Virus record (IMG/VR): IMGVR_UViG_3300007540_000022
Span: 1 to 45,667 of that record
Direction: 5' to 3' (one strand)
From: a virus
DNA: 45,667 nt
Shown one piece after another: positions 21,734 through 30,102 of the stretch. Numbering within the stretch: the stretch's first letter is position 1; every line of letters starts with the position of its first letter. Both the position numbers and the translations under genes were made by a program. The notes under the pieces were generated by a model. That model ran no database searches and was not told where the DNA came from. It saw only the letters and a list, made by a program, of their open reading frames with translations.

Positions 21734-23751
21734 TAATGGCTTTTCTTTTTGAATTATCTGCTGCCGCTTATCCAAGAACATCAACAAATGTTTTACCTTT
21801 TAATTTTACTATAGATACTAGAAATACTGAAGTTGGAAGTACCACAATATTTCAATATAGACTTCCCACAATATCTACAGGAACTTATGATTTTAGTGTT
21901 TCTTGGGGTGATGGTACCTCTGATAATATCACTTCTTGGAATCAATCTGAAGTTGTTCACACGTATAATTCTGTTGGGATATATGATATCATTATTTCTG
22001 AAAATATTTCTAATGGGGTTGACCATATTTCATGGGCAGCCCAAGATGGCAGTACAGCAACTGCTGCTAATGATAGGCTTAAATTAATAAATGTAAAATC
22101 TTGGGGTCCTGTAAAAATATATCTTTCTGATAAAATTTTTCAAAATTGTGAAAACTGGTATATGACTGCTACGGATGTTCCTAATTTTGGATCTAAAGAT
22201 ATTCCTCGAGGTGGTAATTATCAAACCTTTATAAATAATAATTCTCTTGTAGGTGATTTTACTTCTTGGGGTACTTCTGGGAGCCCTATAACAGGAGACT
22301 TTAGACAATTTGCACAAGGATCTGACAACCCAAATATTAATTTTCATGCTACCATAGGACTTTCAAGTACTTCACCCCCATACGCAATGGAGGGAGTATT
22401 TCAAGATACCCAATTTACAGGATCTATATCTAATTGGGACATTAGTAATGTAACTTCATTTAACTCACTATTTGCCGGAAATACTGTTTATAATAATCCC
22501 GAGATTGTAAATTTTAATACAAGTTTAATAACTAGAATGAATGCGATGTTCAACGGAGCTACTTCATTTAACCAGGATATTTCAGGTTGGGATGTAAGTA
22601 GTGTAACGGATATGAGGTCCATGTTCCTAAATGCCTCCTCATTCAATCAAGATATTAGTAGTTGGGATGTGGGTTCTTTAACAGCTATGAGTTACATGTT
22701 TGCAGGAATATCATTCAATCCTGATGTTTCTTTATGGGATGTGAGTAATGTTACAGATTTCCTAAGATTTATTCAAGAAAATCCTATATTCAATGCTGAT
22801 ATATCAAATTGGGATGTCAGTAGCGCGTCAACCTATGAATTTATGTTTAATTTCGCCCCCGTATTTAACCAACCCATAGGTAATTGGACTTTAAGTTCTA
22901 CTGCTACTTCTATGCGTAGAATGTTCCAAGGAGCTACATCATTTAACCAAAGCCTTTCAGGGTGGGATGTGAGTAACATTACTAATTTTACTGAAGTTTT
23001 TACAGGTGCCACTGCTTTTAATGGAAATGTTACAACTTGGGATGTTTCTAGCGGAACTACATTTTTTGAAATGTTTGAAAATTGTTCTAGCTTTAACCAA
23101 AATATTGATAATTGGAATATTTCTGGGGGTTCTCTTTATGGAATGTTTAATGGTTGTACTAATTTTGATCAACCCCTCACAAGTTGGTCAAGTTCTATTA
23201 GTAATGTTTCTACTATAGATACTATATTTTTTAATGCAACATCTTTTAATCAGGATATATCAAGTTGGGATGTAAGTAATTTAACAAGTATGCAACGGGT
23301 ATTTTATAATGCCGATGCTTTTGATCAAGATATTAGCAGTTGGGATGTATCTAATGTTACTAATTTTACTAGTATGTTTTATGATTGTCGTGATTTTGAT
23401 CAAGATATATCTAATTGGAACACAAGTGCCGCTACTACATTTCAAGATATGTTTTTTAGAGCAGGATTTGGTGCCCCTACAGGAACTGGATTTAACCAAG
23501 ATTTAGGAAGTTGGGATATAAGTGGTGTAACTAATATGTCTAGAATGTTTAGAAATGTACCTAACCTTTCAGACGAAAACTATAGTAATATTCTTATAGG
23601 ATGGGCTGCCCAAGCTCCTAATATACAATCTAATGTAACCCTTGAGGCTAATTTAACCCAATACTCAGGATCCATTGCAAGTTCTGCACGAAACACTCTT
23701 ACCGGTACTTACGGGTGGACTATTTTAGATGCGGGTGATAATGGTCAATAA
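21730..23751 (+). CDS. BspA/DUF285-repeat adhesin with PKD-like domain
   Basis: A 673-residue protein that looks like a Bacteroidota surface protein rather than a classic phage fibre. Residues about 40-95 form a PKD-type domain ('VSWGDGTSDNITSW', 'VHTYNSVGIYDI'). From about residue 220 to 620 there are around 14 DUF285/26-residue surface-protein repeats of the form F-N-Q-D-I-S-x-W-D-V-S-x-V-T-x-M-x-x-M-F. The C-terminus ('NILIGWAAQAP', 'LTGTYGWTILDAG') matches the usual end of such proteins. No signal peptide is seen, consistent with a virion protein. It starts 4 bases inside the preceding gene. Host-derived adhesion specificity is inferred. Confidence 0.8.
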   Translation: MIMAFLFELSAAAYPRTSTNVLPFNFTIDTRNTEVGSTTIFQYRLPTISTGTYDFSVSWGDGTSDNITSWNQSEVVHTYNSVGIYDIIISENISNGVDHISWAAQDGSTATAANDRLKLINVKSWGPVKIYLSDKIFQNCENWYMTATDVPNFGSKDIPRGGNYQTFINNNSLVGDFTSWGTSGSPITGDFRQFAQGSDNPNINFHATIGLSSTSPPYAMEGVFQDTQFTGSISNWDISNVTSFNSLFAGNTVYNNPEIVNFNTSLITRMNAMFNGATSFNQDISGWDVSSVTDMRSMFLNASSFNQDISSWDVGSLTAMSYMFAGISFNPDVSLWDVSNVTDFLRFIQENPIFNADISNWDVSSASTYEFMFNFAPVFNQPIGNWTLSSTATSMRRMFQGATSFNQSLSGWDVSNITNFTEVFTGATAFNGNVTTWDVSSGTTFFEMFENCSSFNQNIDNWNISGGSLYGMFNGCTNFDQPLTSWSSSISNVSTIDTIFFNATSFNQDISSWDVSNLTSMQRVFYNADAFDQDISSWDVSNVTNFTSMFYDCRDFDQDISNWNTSAATTFQDMFFRAGFGAPTGTGFNQDLGSWDISGVTNMSRMFRNVPNLSDENYSNILIGWAAQAPNIQSNVTLEANLTQYSGSIASSARNTLTGTYGWTILDAGDNGQ

Positions 23752-23766
23752 TCTTTAAATTAAAAA

Positions 23767-24042
23767 ATGCAATTAACTACTACTACTTTCCAATGCACAG
23801 AAGAAACAGGACCCAAATTTTGGGTTGCATATTCTAATGGAATTGAGCTAACACCCCAACAAATTGGTTATATAGAACCTGAACAAACATTAACCACAGG
23901 TCAACAATTTTTAAGTATTTTTAATGATGAACAATCCCTTGCTGATTATATTGAATTGATTAATGGGATTAGTGATTGGTATTGGAGAGATGACGTACGT
24001 ATCCCTTACCCTCCTAATCCTAATGAATGGTACCCTATTTAA
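23767..24042 (+). CDS. Small hypothetical protein at end of adhesin island
   Basis: A 91-residue acidic, aromatic-rich protein with no recognised domain. Hydrophobic positions alternate in the first 30 residues ('FQCTEETGPKFWVAYSNG'). A helical stretch ('LADYIELINGISDWYW') leads to a Pro-rich end (YPPNPNEWYPI). It follows the BspA-like gene by 15 bases and is the last gene before the neck module, so it may assist or cap the preceding adhesin. That role is inferred. Confidence 0.5.
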   Translation: MQLTTTTFQCTEETGPKFWVAYSNGIELTPQQIGYIEPEQTLTTGQQFLSIFNDEQSLADYIELINGISDWYWRDDVRIPYPPNPNEWYPI

Positions 24043-24082
24043 TTTATAAATAATTAAAACCTAACCTCCTTTAAAATCCTGC

Positions 24083-24093
24083 TATATTTATAA
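24083..24093 (+). promoter_or_regulatory. Intergenic motif TATATTTATAA
   Basis: A copy of the recurring motif 9 bases before the neck-gene ATG (24103). A forward TATAAATA, the T4 late box, also occurs 31 bases upstream at 24045-24052. Confidence 0.55.
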
Positions 24094-24102
24094 CAAAACA
24101 AC

Positions 24103-25257
24103 ATGCCCAATACTCCCATCTGGCCCGGTTCATCTTCATTTGCCCCGGGTGAAACACCATTCGGTTTTTATGACAGTGATGTTGAATTCCAAACTGATGC
24201 TGATGCCGTATCTGTATTTTGTGCTCGCCGTTTAGGATACCCTTTAACAGATGTTGAATTGCAAGATATTAGCTTTTATGCTGCGTTTGAGGAAGCAGTA
24301 ACCACGTATGGTAATGAAGTATACGCGTTTCAAGCGAGTGAAAACTATCTCTCACTAGAGGGGTCGACAACGGGATCACTATTAAATTATAAACTACAAC
24401 AACCTAACTTAGCAGGAATTGTTCGTTTATCTGAACAATATGGTGAAGAAGCAGGTGTAGGAGGTACTGTAACTTGGAGAGATGGTAGCCTCGATCTATC
24501 AGCTAATGTTCAAACTTATGACATGACAGCCTGGGCAACGGGTTCAGGTATAGAAGCAGGCAATTTAGAAATTAAACAAATATTTTATGAATCTACTCCC
24601 GCTATTGTAAGATTCTTTGACCCCTACGCAGGTGTTGGAGGTTCTGATGTAGGAGGGATGATGGACCAATTCGGATTTGGAAACATGTCTCCGGGTATCA
24701 ATTTCATGATGATGCCCATTAACTATGACTTACAAGTCTTACAAGCTATTGAGCTTAATGATACTATTAGAAGATCTAACTATAGTTTTGAATTAATAAA
24801 TAATCAACTAAGAATATTCCCTATTCCTAATGGTCCCGGAAAGCTACGTTTTAAATACATTTTAAAAACTGATAGAAATAGGGCAGTAGTATCTGGAAGT
24901 ATGGGAATAGGAGTAGTAACAGATATCTCCACAGTACCCTATACAAATCCAACTTATTCATACATTAATTCTATTGGCAGACAATGGATATTTGAATACA
25001 CTTTAGCTCTATCTAAAGAAATATTAGGTTATGTAAGAGGTAAATATACAACAGTACCTATCCCGGGAGCTGAAGTAACCCTCAACCAGGCAGATCTAAT
25101 CCAATCCGCCACTACAGATAAAACAGCTTTAATTGAAAGATTAAGAGCATATCTAGAAGAAACATCAAGAAATAGGTTATTAGAAAAGAAAGCAGCAAAC
25201 GCCGAGTTTATACAAAAGGATCTTAGTGCAGCACCCTGGACAATCTTTATAGGCTAA
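24103..25257 (+). CDS. Neck protein, T4 gp13-like
   Basis: A 384-residue protein. The segment 'VSVFCARRLGYPLTDVELQDISFYAAFEEAVTTYG' (residues about 37-71, partly quoted) matches the pattern of gp13-type neck proteins, in which a conserved C-x-R-x-L-G-x-P motif is followed by an amphipathic helix. A central Gly-rich loop and 'RRSNYSFELINNQLRIFPIP' follow. The C-terminal helices are Glu/Arg-rich. It opens the neck/tail module, overlaps the next gene by one base, and is followed by gp14- and gp15-like genes, the T4 order. It should help close the filled head and join it to the tail. Confidence 0.65.
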   Translation: MPNTPIWPGSSSFAPGETPFGFYDSDVEFQTDADAVSVFCARRLGYPLTDVELQDISFYAAFEEAVTTYGNEVYAFQASENYLSLEGSTTGSLLNYKLQQPNLAGIVRLSEQYGEEAGVGGTVTWRDGSLDLSANVQTYDMTAWATGSGIEAGNLEIKQIFYESTPAIVRFFDPYAGVGGSDVGGMMDQFGFGNMSPGINFMMMPINYDLQVLQAIELNDTIRRSNYSFELINNQLRIFPIPNGPGKLRFKYILKTDRNRAVVSGSMGIGVVTDISTVPYTNPTYSYINSIGRQWIFEYTLALSKEILGYVRGKYTTVPIPGAEVTLNQADLIQSATTDKTALIERLRAYLEETSRNRLLEKKAANAEFIQKDLSAAPWTIFIG

Positions 25258-25769
25258 TGGCATTTTTTGGACGAACACGAGATGTAAATTTATTTACAAC
25301 TGTCAATAGAGAGTTGTTAGGGAATATTATAACCCAAGAATGTGCATTTTACAAATATAACCTAAACCAGACTACTATAAACATATATGGTGAATCTGCT
25401 GAAGATAAGTATTACGATGGGCCGGTTTTATTCAATTGTTTAATTGAAAGACAAGTCCAAGCAAACCCCATAGATGATATGGGTCTTCCTGATTTTGAAT
25501 GGCCCATTACCTTTAGATTTCTTCGTGAAGATTTACAAGATGCCAAATTAGTTCCCGAAGTAGGAGATATAATTTTATATTATGGAGGTTACTATGAGAT
25601 AGAAAACACTAATGCTAACCAATTTATTGTAGGTAAAGACCCGGATTACCCATATAATGTAAATCCACTCAACCCAGGCTTAGAAATTTTTGGATCTAAT
25701 TTTTCTATTATTTGTGAAACTCATTATGTCCCTGGTGATAAACCCGGCATAACTAAAGAAAGATTATAA
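25257..25769 (+). CDS. Neck protein, T4 gp14-like
   Basis: A 170-residue protein. The sequence 'IITQECAFYKYNL', 'ITFRFLREDLQDAK', 'VPEVGDIILYYGGYYEIEN' and 'IFGSNFSIICETHY' reproduces the gp14 layout. That layout is a strand pair, then a G-D-x-I-x-Y-x-x-x-Y-x-E-I barrel segment, then a terminal strand. It is shorter than T4 gp14 (256), lacking its N-terminal part. It overlaps both neighbours by one base (stop/ATG), so the three neck genes are translationally coupled. Role: head-tail joining. Confidence 0.65.
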   Translation: MAFFGRTRDVNLFTTVNRELLGNIITQECAFYKYNLNQTTINIYGESAEDKYYDGPVLFNCLIERQVQANPIDDMGLPDFEWPITFRFLREDLQDAKLVPEVGDIILYYGGYYEIENTNANQFIVGKDPDYPYNVNPLNPGLEIFGSNFSIICETHYVPGDKPGITKERL

Positions 25770-26692
25770 TGGCTACACAAGGAAGAATACCAATACCAAA
25801 AACTCAAGCAGAGATAGCTAATAGCTTTATTGAACCCTTTGATACTGCAAGGGGTAATCCAAACCAACCTCAAGATTTAAATAGAGGTAATAAAACATCT
25901 CTTAGAGATGACACTGCTAAGCCTTTTTCAGTAGGAATTAAGGATATAGATGAGTCTATAATGTATTACTTTCAAAATGTTATTAAACCTTTTGTAATGC
26001 AGAATGGACAACGTATTGAAGTTCCTTTAATATATGGTTCTCCTGAAAGATGGAAAACAGTCCAACGTGATGGATACATGAGAGACCAGAGAGGTAAACT
26101 TATGTCTCCTGTAATTATGTTTAAACGTAATTCACTTACTCCTATTAAGGGGCAGTATAATAAATTGGATGCTAACCACCCGGTTAACGTAGCTTATTCG
26201 CAAACTTCTTATAATAAACAAAATGCGTATGATAAGTTTAATATTCTTAATAATAGGGTTCCTGTTAGAGAATTTCATACTATTGTAGTCCCCAACTACG
26301 TTCAAATGACTTATAGCTGCATAGTATACACATATTATGTAGAACAATTAAATAAAATAATTGAATCTGTAAATTATGCTGCAGATTCATATTGGGGAAA
26401 TCCCGAAAGATTTAAATTTAAAGCAACTATTAATTCCTTCACTACAGTAACTGAAGTAAGTGCTGGGAAAGATCGTACTGTTAGAGCTAATTTTGATGTA
26501 AATCTAATGGGGTATATCATTCCTGATATCCCTCAAAAAGACCTTACAGTAGATAAGAAAAGATTCAGCCAAGCTCAGTTTGTCGTACAACAAGAAACTG
26601 TAGCTAATTTAAATGATCTTAATCAAGCCCAAATCAACCAACCCATCGACACCAGAAATCCTCAAAATACTGATACAAATATTTTTCTTTAA
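25769..26692 (+). CDS. Tail terminator/sheath stabiliser, T4 gp15-like
   Basis: A 307-residue protein. It aligns by eye with T4 gp15: 'IMYYFQNVIKPFVMQNG' and 'IEVPLIYGSPERW' mirror gp15's 'F...R.....G' and 'IRVPITYASKEHF'. 'VPNYVQMTYSCIVYTYYVEQLNKIIE' mirrors its central 'IKMIYELSIFTRYEDDMFQIVE'. 'RANFDVNLMGYIIPD' mirrors 'EWSLTFEVNGWMYPP'. It caps the tail tube and sheath and joins them to the neck. The last 50 residues are Asn/Gln-rich and disordered. It starts on the previous stop's last base and is followed by a motif-bearing gap. Confidence 0.8.
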   Translation: MATQGRIPIPKTQAEIANSFIEPFDTARGNPNQPQDLNRGNKTSLRDDTAKPFSVGIKDIDESIMYYFQNVIKPFVMQNGQRIEVPLIYGSPERWKTVQRDGYMRDQRGKLMSPVIMFKRNSLTPIKGQYNKLDANHPVNVAYSQTSYNKQNAYDKFNILNNRVPVREFHTIVVPNYVQMTYSCIVYTYYVEQLNKIIESVNYAADSYWGNPERFKFKATINSFTTVTEVSAGKDRTVRANFDVNLMGYIIPDIPQKDLTVDKKRFSQAQFVVQQETVANLNDLNQAQINQPIDTRNPQNTDTNIFL

Positions 26693-26712
26693 TGTTTTTT
26701 TAGAAAAAAGTT

Positions 26713-26723
26713 AATATTTATGA
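26713..26723 (+). promoter_or_regulatory. Intergenic motif AATATTTATGA
   Basis: The first of two tandem copies in this 67-base gap, 36 bases before the ATG at 26760. Confidence 0.5.
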
Positions 26724-26745
26724 CAAACAGTTTCAATAAAAATTT

Positions 26746-26756
26746 AATATTTATCA
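26746..26756 (+). promoter_or_regulatory. Intergenic motif AATATTTATCA
   Basis: The second tandem copy, ending 3 bases before the ATG at 26760. The two copies start 33 bases apart, about three helical turns. Confidence 0.5.
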
Positions 26757-26759
26757 AAA

Positions 26760-27014
26760 ATGAGTGAACAAATTAAACTATCTCAAGAAGAAATAAATTC
26801 TATTAAAGAGTTACAATCCCAGCAACAGAATCTTATTACCCAATTTGGGCAATTAGAATACCAAATGCAGTTGTTAGAGTTGCAAAAAGACCAATTAGTA
26901 GAAGCTATGGGTGAGTTACAAACTAGAGAAACAAAAACAGGACAAGACTTAACAGAAAAATATGGGAACGGAACCGTCGATTTAGAATCGGGGATGTTTT
27001 CAAAAACGGAATAA
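26760..27014 (+). CDS. Small coiled-coil protein before tail sheath
   Basis: An 84-residue protein. Residues about 8-65 form a heptad-rich Leu/Gln coiled coil ('EEINSIKELQSQQQNLITQF', 'LEYQMQLLELQKDQLVEAM'), reminiscent of prefoldin-like helical hairpins. The Gly/Thr-rich end is probably disordered. Its function is unknown. Position between tail terminator and sheath, with tandem motifs upstream, suggests a tail assembly helper or minor virion protein (inference). Confidence 0.6.
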   Translation: MSEQIKLSQEEINSIKELQSQQQNLITQFGQLEYQMQLLELQKDQLVEAMGELQTRETKTGQDLTEKYGNGTVDLESGMFSKTE

Positions 27015-27036
27015 AATATTTTAACAATATATCAAA

Positions 27037-28752
27037 ATGGCAGAACAAATAGTATCACCTGGAGTATTCACAAGAGAAAACGACCAGTCATTTATCACAC
27101 AACAACCTGTAGAAGTAGGAGCTGCAATTGTAGGCCCTACTGTTTTAGGCCCTGTTGAAATCCCAACTATAGTTACTTCTTATAGTGAATACCAAAATAG
27201 ATTTGGCTCAACTTTTGTAAGTGGTGGGCAAGTTTATTCCCATTTAACAGCGGTATCAGCATATAATTACTTCCAAAACGGAGGTAATACTTTGTTGGTA
27301 ACTAGAGTTGTAACAGGTTCATTTACGTCTGCTGAATCCAGGATTGACGGAGACTCATCTACATCTCTTATACTTAAAACTATTTCTGAAGGTACTATTA
27401 TGAATAGTGGTGGGGGAGTTGAAGGAAATGATGGGGATTTACCAAATGGAACTGATAGCAATGTAAGATGGGAAGTATCTTTTTCAGACACAGGATCTGG
27501 AACTTTTAATCTTTTAATTAGACAGGGTAACGATTTAACCAACGACAAATCTGTATTAGAAACTTATGCCGGAGTATCATTAGATCCTTTCCAAGATAAT
27601 TATGTAGCTAAAGTAATAGGTGACAGTTCTCAACAACTCCTATCTGATAGTGATGGAAATAAGTATTTACAAGTAACTGGATCTTATCCTAATAAAAGTA
27701 ATTATGTTTATGTAAGTGAAGTATTGCAACCTACCCCTAATTTCTTTAATAACACAGGGTCCGCTGCAAGTGTTGCTTATGAAGAATCTATCCCTGTAGT
27801 TGCAAGTGGATCTTTCTTACAAGGCTTAGGTGAATTAACAGGCAGTGAACAAGCTTTATTTAATGAAAAAATTGATACTAATACTCAAGGCTTAAGAGCT
27901 GAGGATTATAGCGACGCATTTAGTTTGTTAACTAACAACGACGAATACCAATACAACGTAATCACCGCTCCTGGATTGTTCCACGGTATAGCAGCACATA
28001 CTGGCGTATTAAACACATTAATAGCTAATACTCAAAATAGAGGAGATGCGATCGCTGTAGTTGATCTTACAAAATATGGATCTACTATTACTTCTACCAC
28101 AAACCAAACTTCAGGCATTAACTCTAGCTATGCAGCTTCATACTGGCCTTGGTGTCAGATTATTAATCCTAATACAGGAAAAACTAATTGGGTTCCAGCA
28201 TCAACATTAATCCCAGGTGTATATGCCTTTAATGACAATGCTTCTGAACCGTGGTTTGCACCTGCAGGTATTAATAGAGGAGGTTTATCTCAAGTAATCC
28301 GTCCTGAAAGAAAATTACAAAGATCACAAAGAGATACTTTGTACGAGAGCAATGTAAACCCAATTGCTAATTTCCCTGCAACCGGAACAGTAGTATTTGG
28401 ACAAAAGACATTACAAAAGAAAGCATCTGCACTTGATCGTGTAAATGTTAGAAGGTTATTAATTGCCCTTAAGAGCTATATTGGTCAAGTTGCTAACGAC
28501 TTAGTATTTGAACAAAATACTGCAGCTACTAGAAATAACTTCTTAGCCCAAGTAAATCCATACATGGAAAGTGTGCAACAAAGACAAGGTGTATATGCCT
28601 TTAAGGTAGTAATGGATGCGTCTAATAACACTCCTGATGTAATCGATAGAAATCAAATGGTAGGCCAGATATTCTTACAGCCAACCAGAACAGCAGAATT
28701 TATAATCCTCGATTTCAACGTATTGCCAACAGGAGCTGAATTCCCCGCATAA
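27037..28752 (+). CDS. Tail sheath protein (T4 gp18-like)
   Basis: A 571-residue contractile sheath subunit. The N-terminus 'IVSPGVFTRENDQSFI' and 'GAAIVGPTVLGPVEIPTIVTS' are hallmarks of the sheath family. A variable domain (about 90-300) follows. Then come the conserved C-terminal features 'DAIAVVDL', 'SSYAASYWPWCQIINPNTG', 'APAGINRGGL' and 'NPIANFPATGTVVFGQKTLQ', with 'RVNVRRLLIALKSYIGQVANDLVFEQN' (part) forming the inner core. It polymerises around the tail tube and contracts at infection. It is followed 40 bases later by the tube gene, as in T4. Confidence 0.95.
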   Translation: MAEQIVSPGVFTRENDQSFITQQPVEVGAAIVGPTVLGPVEIPTIVTSYSEYQNRFGSTFVSGGQVYSHLTAVSAYNYFQNGGNTLLVTRVVTGSFTSAESRIDGDSSTSLILKTISEGTIMNSGGGVEGNDGDLPNGTDSNVRWEVSFSDTGSGTFNLLIRQGNDLTNDKSVLETYAGVSLDPFQDNYVAKVIGDSSQQLLSDSDGNKYLQVTGSYPNKSNYVYVSEVLQPTPNFFNNTGSAASVAYEESIPVVASGSFLQGLGELTGSEQALFNEKIDTNTQGLRAEDYSDAFSLLTNNDEYQYNVITAPGLFHGIAAHTGVLNTLIANTQNRGDAIAVVDLTKYGSTITSTTNQTSGINSSYAASYWPWCQIINPNTGKTNWVPASTLIPGVYAFNDNASEPWFAPAGINRGGLSQVIRPERKLQRSQRDTLYESNVNPIANFPATGTVVFGQKTLQKKASALDRVNVRRLLIALKSYIGQVANDLVFEQNTAATRNNFLAQVNPYMESVQQRQGVYAFKVVMDASNNTPDVIDRNQMVGQIFLQPTRTAEFIILDFNVLPTGAEFPA

Positions 28753-28769
28753 TAAGAAATTGAATTTGT

Positions 28770-28780
28770 AATATTTATAA
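28770..28780 (+). promoter_or_regulatory. Intergenic motif AATATTTATAA
   Basis: A copy of the recurring motif 12 bases before the tail-tube ATG (28793). Confidence 0.55.
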
Positions 28781-28792
28781 CAAAACACGACA

Positions 28793-29278
28793 ATGGCAGT
28801 ATTAGATCCCAACGAAATATTTTTCACCCCGTTTGAACCAAAACAACAAAATAGATTTGTTTTGTATGTAGATGGATTTCCCGCTTACCTTATTAAAGGA
28901 TTAGGAGCAGTTTCAGTATCCCAAGCAACAATTCCTTTGAATCACATTAACGTTCAAAGGTTTGTAAAAGGCAAAACCACTTGGGGTACCATATCAATGA
29001 CATTATTTGATGCAATTACTCCTTCTGGAGCTCAATCAGTAATGGAATGGGTAAGATTACACCACGAATCAGTAACAGGCCGAGATGGTTATTCTGATTT
29101 CTATAAAAAGGATATGACAGTAAATGTCTTGGGTCCTGTAGGTGATGTAGTCTCAGAATGGATCATTAAAGGAGCTATAATTACCGAAGCAACATTTGGT
29201 GATTACAATTACGATAGTGAGGGTGCTGTTGAAATCTCAATGACAGTACAACCTGATTACTGTGTATTGAATTTCTAA
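28793..29278 (+). CDS. Tail tube protein (T4 gp19-like)
   Basis: A 161-residue tube subunit. 'NRFVLYVDGFPAYLIKGL', 'ISMTLFDAITPSGAQSVMEWVR' (part), 'YSDFYKKDMTVNVLGPVG' and 'WIIKGAIITEATFGDYNYD' follow the gp19 pattern of a small beta barrel with one helix. Size matches T4 gp19 (163). It forms the inner tube through which DNA passes. It is a separate motif-led unit ending in a terminator, which would allow strong independent expression. Confidence 0.93.
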   Translation: MAVLDPNEIFFTPFEPKQQNRFVLYVDGFPAYLIKGLGAVSVSQATIPLNHINVQRFVKGKTTWGTISMTLFDAITPSGAQSVMEWVRLHHESVTGRDGYSDFYKKDMTVNVLGPVGDVVSEWIIKGAIITEATFGDYNYDSEGAVEISMTVQPDYCVLNF

Positions 29279-29299
29279 TACAAAATACAAAATATAAAG

Positions 29300-29328
29300 A
29301 AAGAGCGTACGAAAGTGCGCTCTTTTTA
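29300..29328 (+). terminator. Rho-independent terminator after tail tube
   Basis: An 11-pair stem AAAGAGCGTAC / GTGCGCTCTTT (one wobble) closed by a GAAA tetraloop, followed by a T-run (29323-29327). It has the same tetraloop as the terminator at 11211. Confidence 0.9.
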
Positions 29329-29336
29329 TTTTATTA

Positions 29337-29347
29337 TATATTTATAT
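29337..29347 (+). promoter_or_regulatory. Intergenic motif TATATTTATAT
   Basis: A copy of the recurring motif between the terminator and the ATG at 29368, 20 bases upstream of the start. Confidence 0.5.
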
Positions 29348-29367
29348 CAAACAAATAGTTATCCATA

Positions 29368-30102
29368 ATGGCACTCGACAACCTAAAGTTACCTACAGAA
29401 ACTGTAGAACTCCCTTCAAAAGGTCTTTTATACCCAAAAGACAACCCCCTTTCTTCCGGAACCATAGAAATGAAGTATATGACTGCTAGGGAAGAAGATA
29501 TTTTAACCAACTCTGCTTACATTAAAAACGGAACAGTAATTGATAAACTTCTTCAATCTTTAATAGTTTCAAGTATTAAGTATGATGACTTATTAATTGG
29601 GGATAAAAACGCAATTTTAATAGCAGCACGTGTATTGGGGTATGGTAAAGACTATGAGTTTACTGTAGGAGATACTACTCATATTGTAGATCTTACCCAA
29701 ATTGAAAATAAACCCTTCGATGAATCTCTTTTTACCTCCGGAGTAAATGAATTTAGTTATACCTTACCTCATACAGATACCGACATCACTTTTAAATTAC
29801 TATCCCATGGTGATGAGAAAAAAATCCAAAAAGAACTTGCAGGTATTAAAAAACTAAACCAATCTAATCCCGATGGTTCTACAAGATTAAAGTATATCAT
29901 TACTTCAGTAGGGGAAAGTAGGGAACCTAAGGATATAAGAGAATTTGTAGATAATTACTTACTAGCTAAAGATGCCAGAGCTTTTAGAAAATATGTTCTT
30001 GAATTTCAACCCGACGTTGATTTAACTTTTTTTCCCGATGATGGAGGGGATTCTTTCCCCCTCCCAATTGGTATCCGCTTTTTTTATCCTGACTTCGAGT
30101 AA
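29368..30102 (+). CDS. Baseplate hub/assembly protein, T4 gp26-like
   Basis: A 244-residue protein. The opening 'TVELPSKGLLYPKDNPLSSG' and 'IEMKYMTAREEDILTNSAYI', then 'DKLLQSLIV', are characteristic of the gp26-type baseplate hub family (T4_baseplate). The C-terminus 'DLTFFPDDGGDSFPLPIGIRFFYP' region keeps the usual strand pattern. The pair of Cys that I recall in this position in many relatives is replaced (FFPDDGGD), so a zinc site is not expected. A downstream frame overlaps its last 65 bases and may be reached by +1 frameshifting. It directly precedes the tape-measure gene, as tail-assembly chaperones do. Confidence 0.75.
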   Translation: MALDNLKLPTETVELPSKGLLYPKDNPLSSGTIEMKYMTAREEDILTNSAYIKNGTVIDKLLQSLIVSSIKYDDLLIGDKNAILIAARVLGYGKDYEFTVGDTTHIVDLTQIENKPFDESLFTSGVNEFSYTLPHTDTDITFKLLSHGDEKKIQKELAGIKKLNQSNPDGSTRLKYIITSVGESREPKDIREFVDNYLLAKDARAFRKYVLEFQPDVDLTFFPDDGGDSFPLPIGIRFFYPDFE

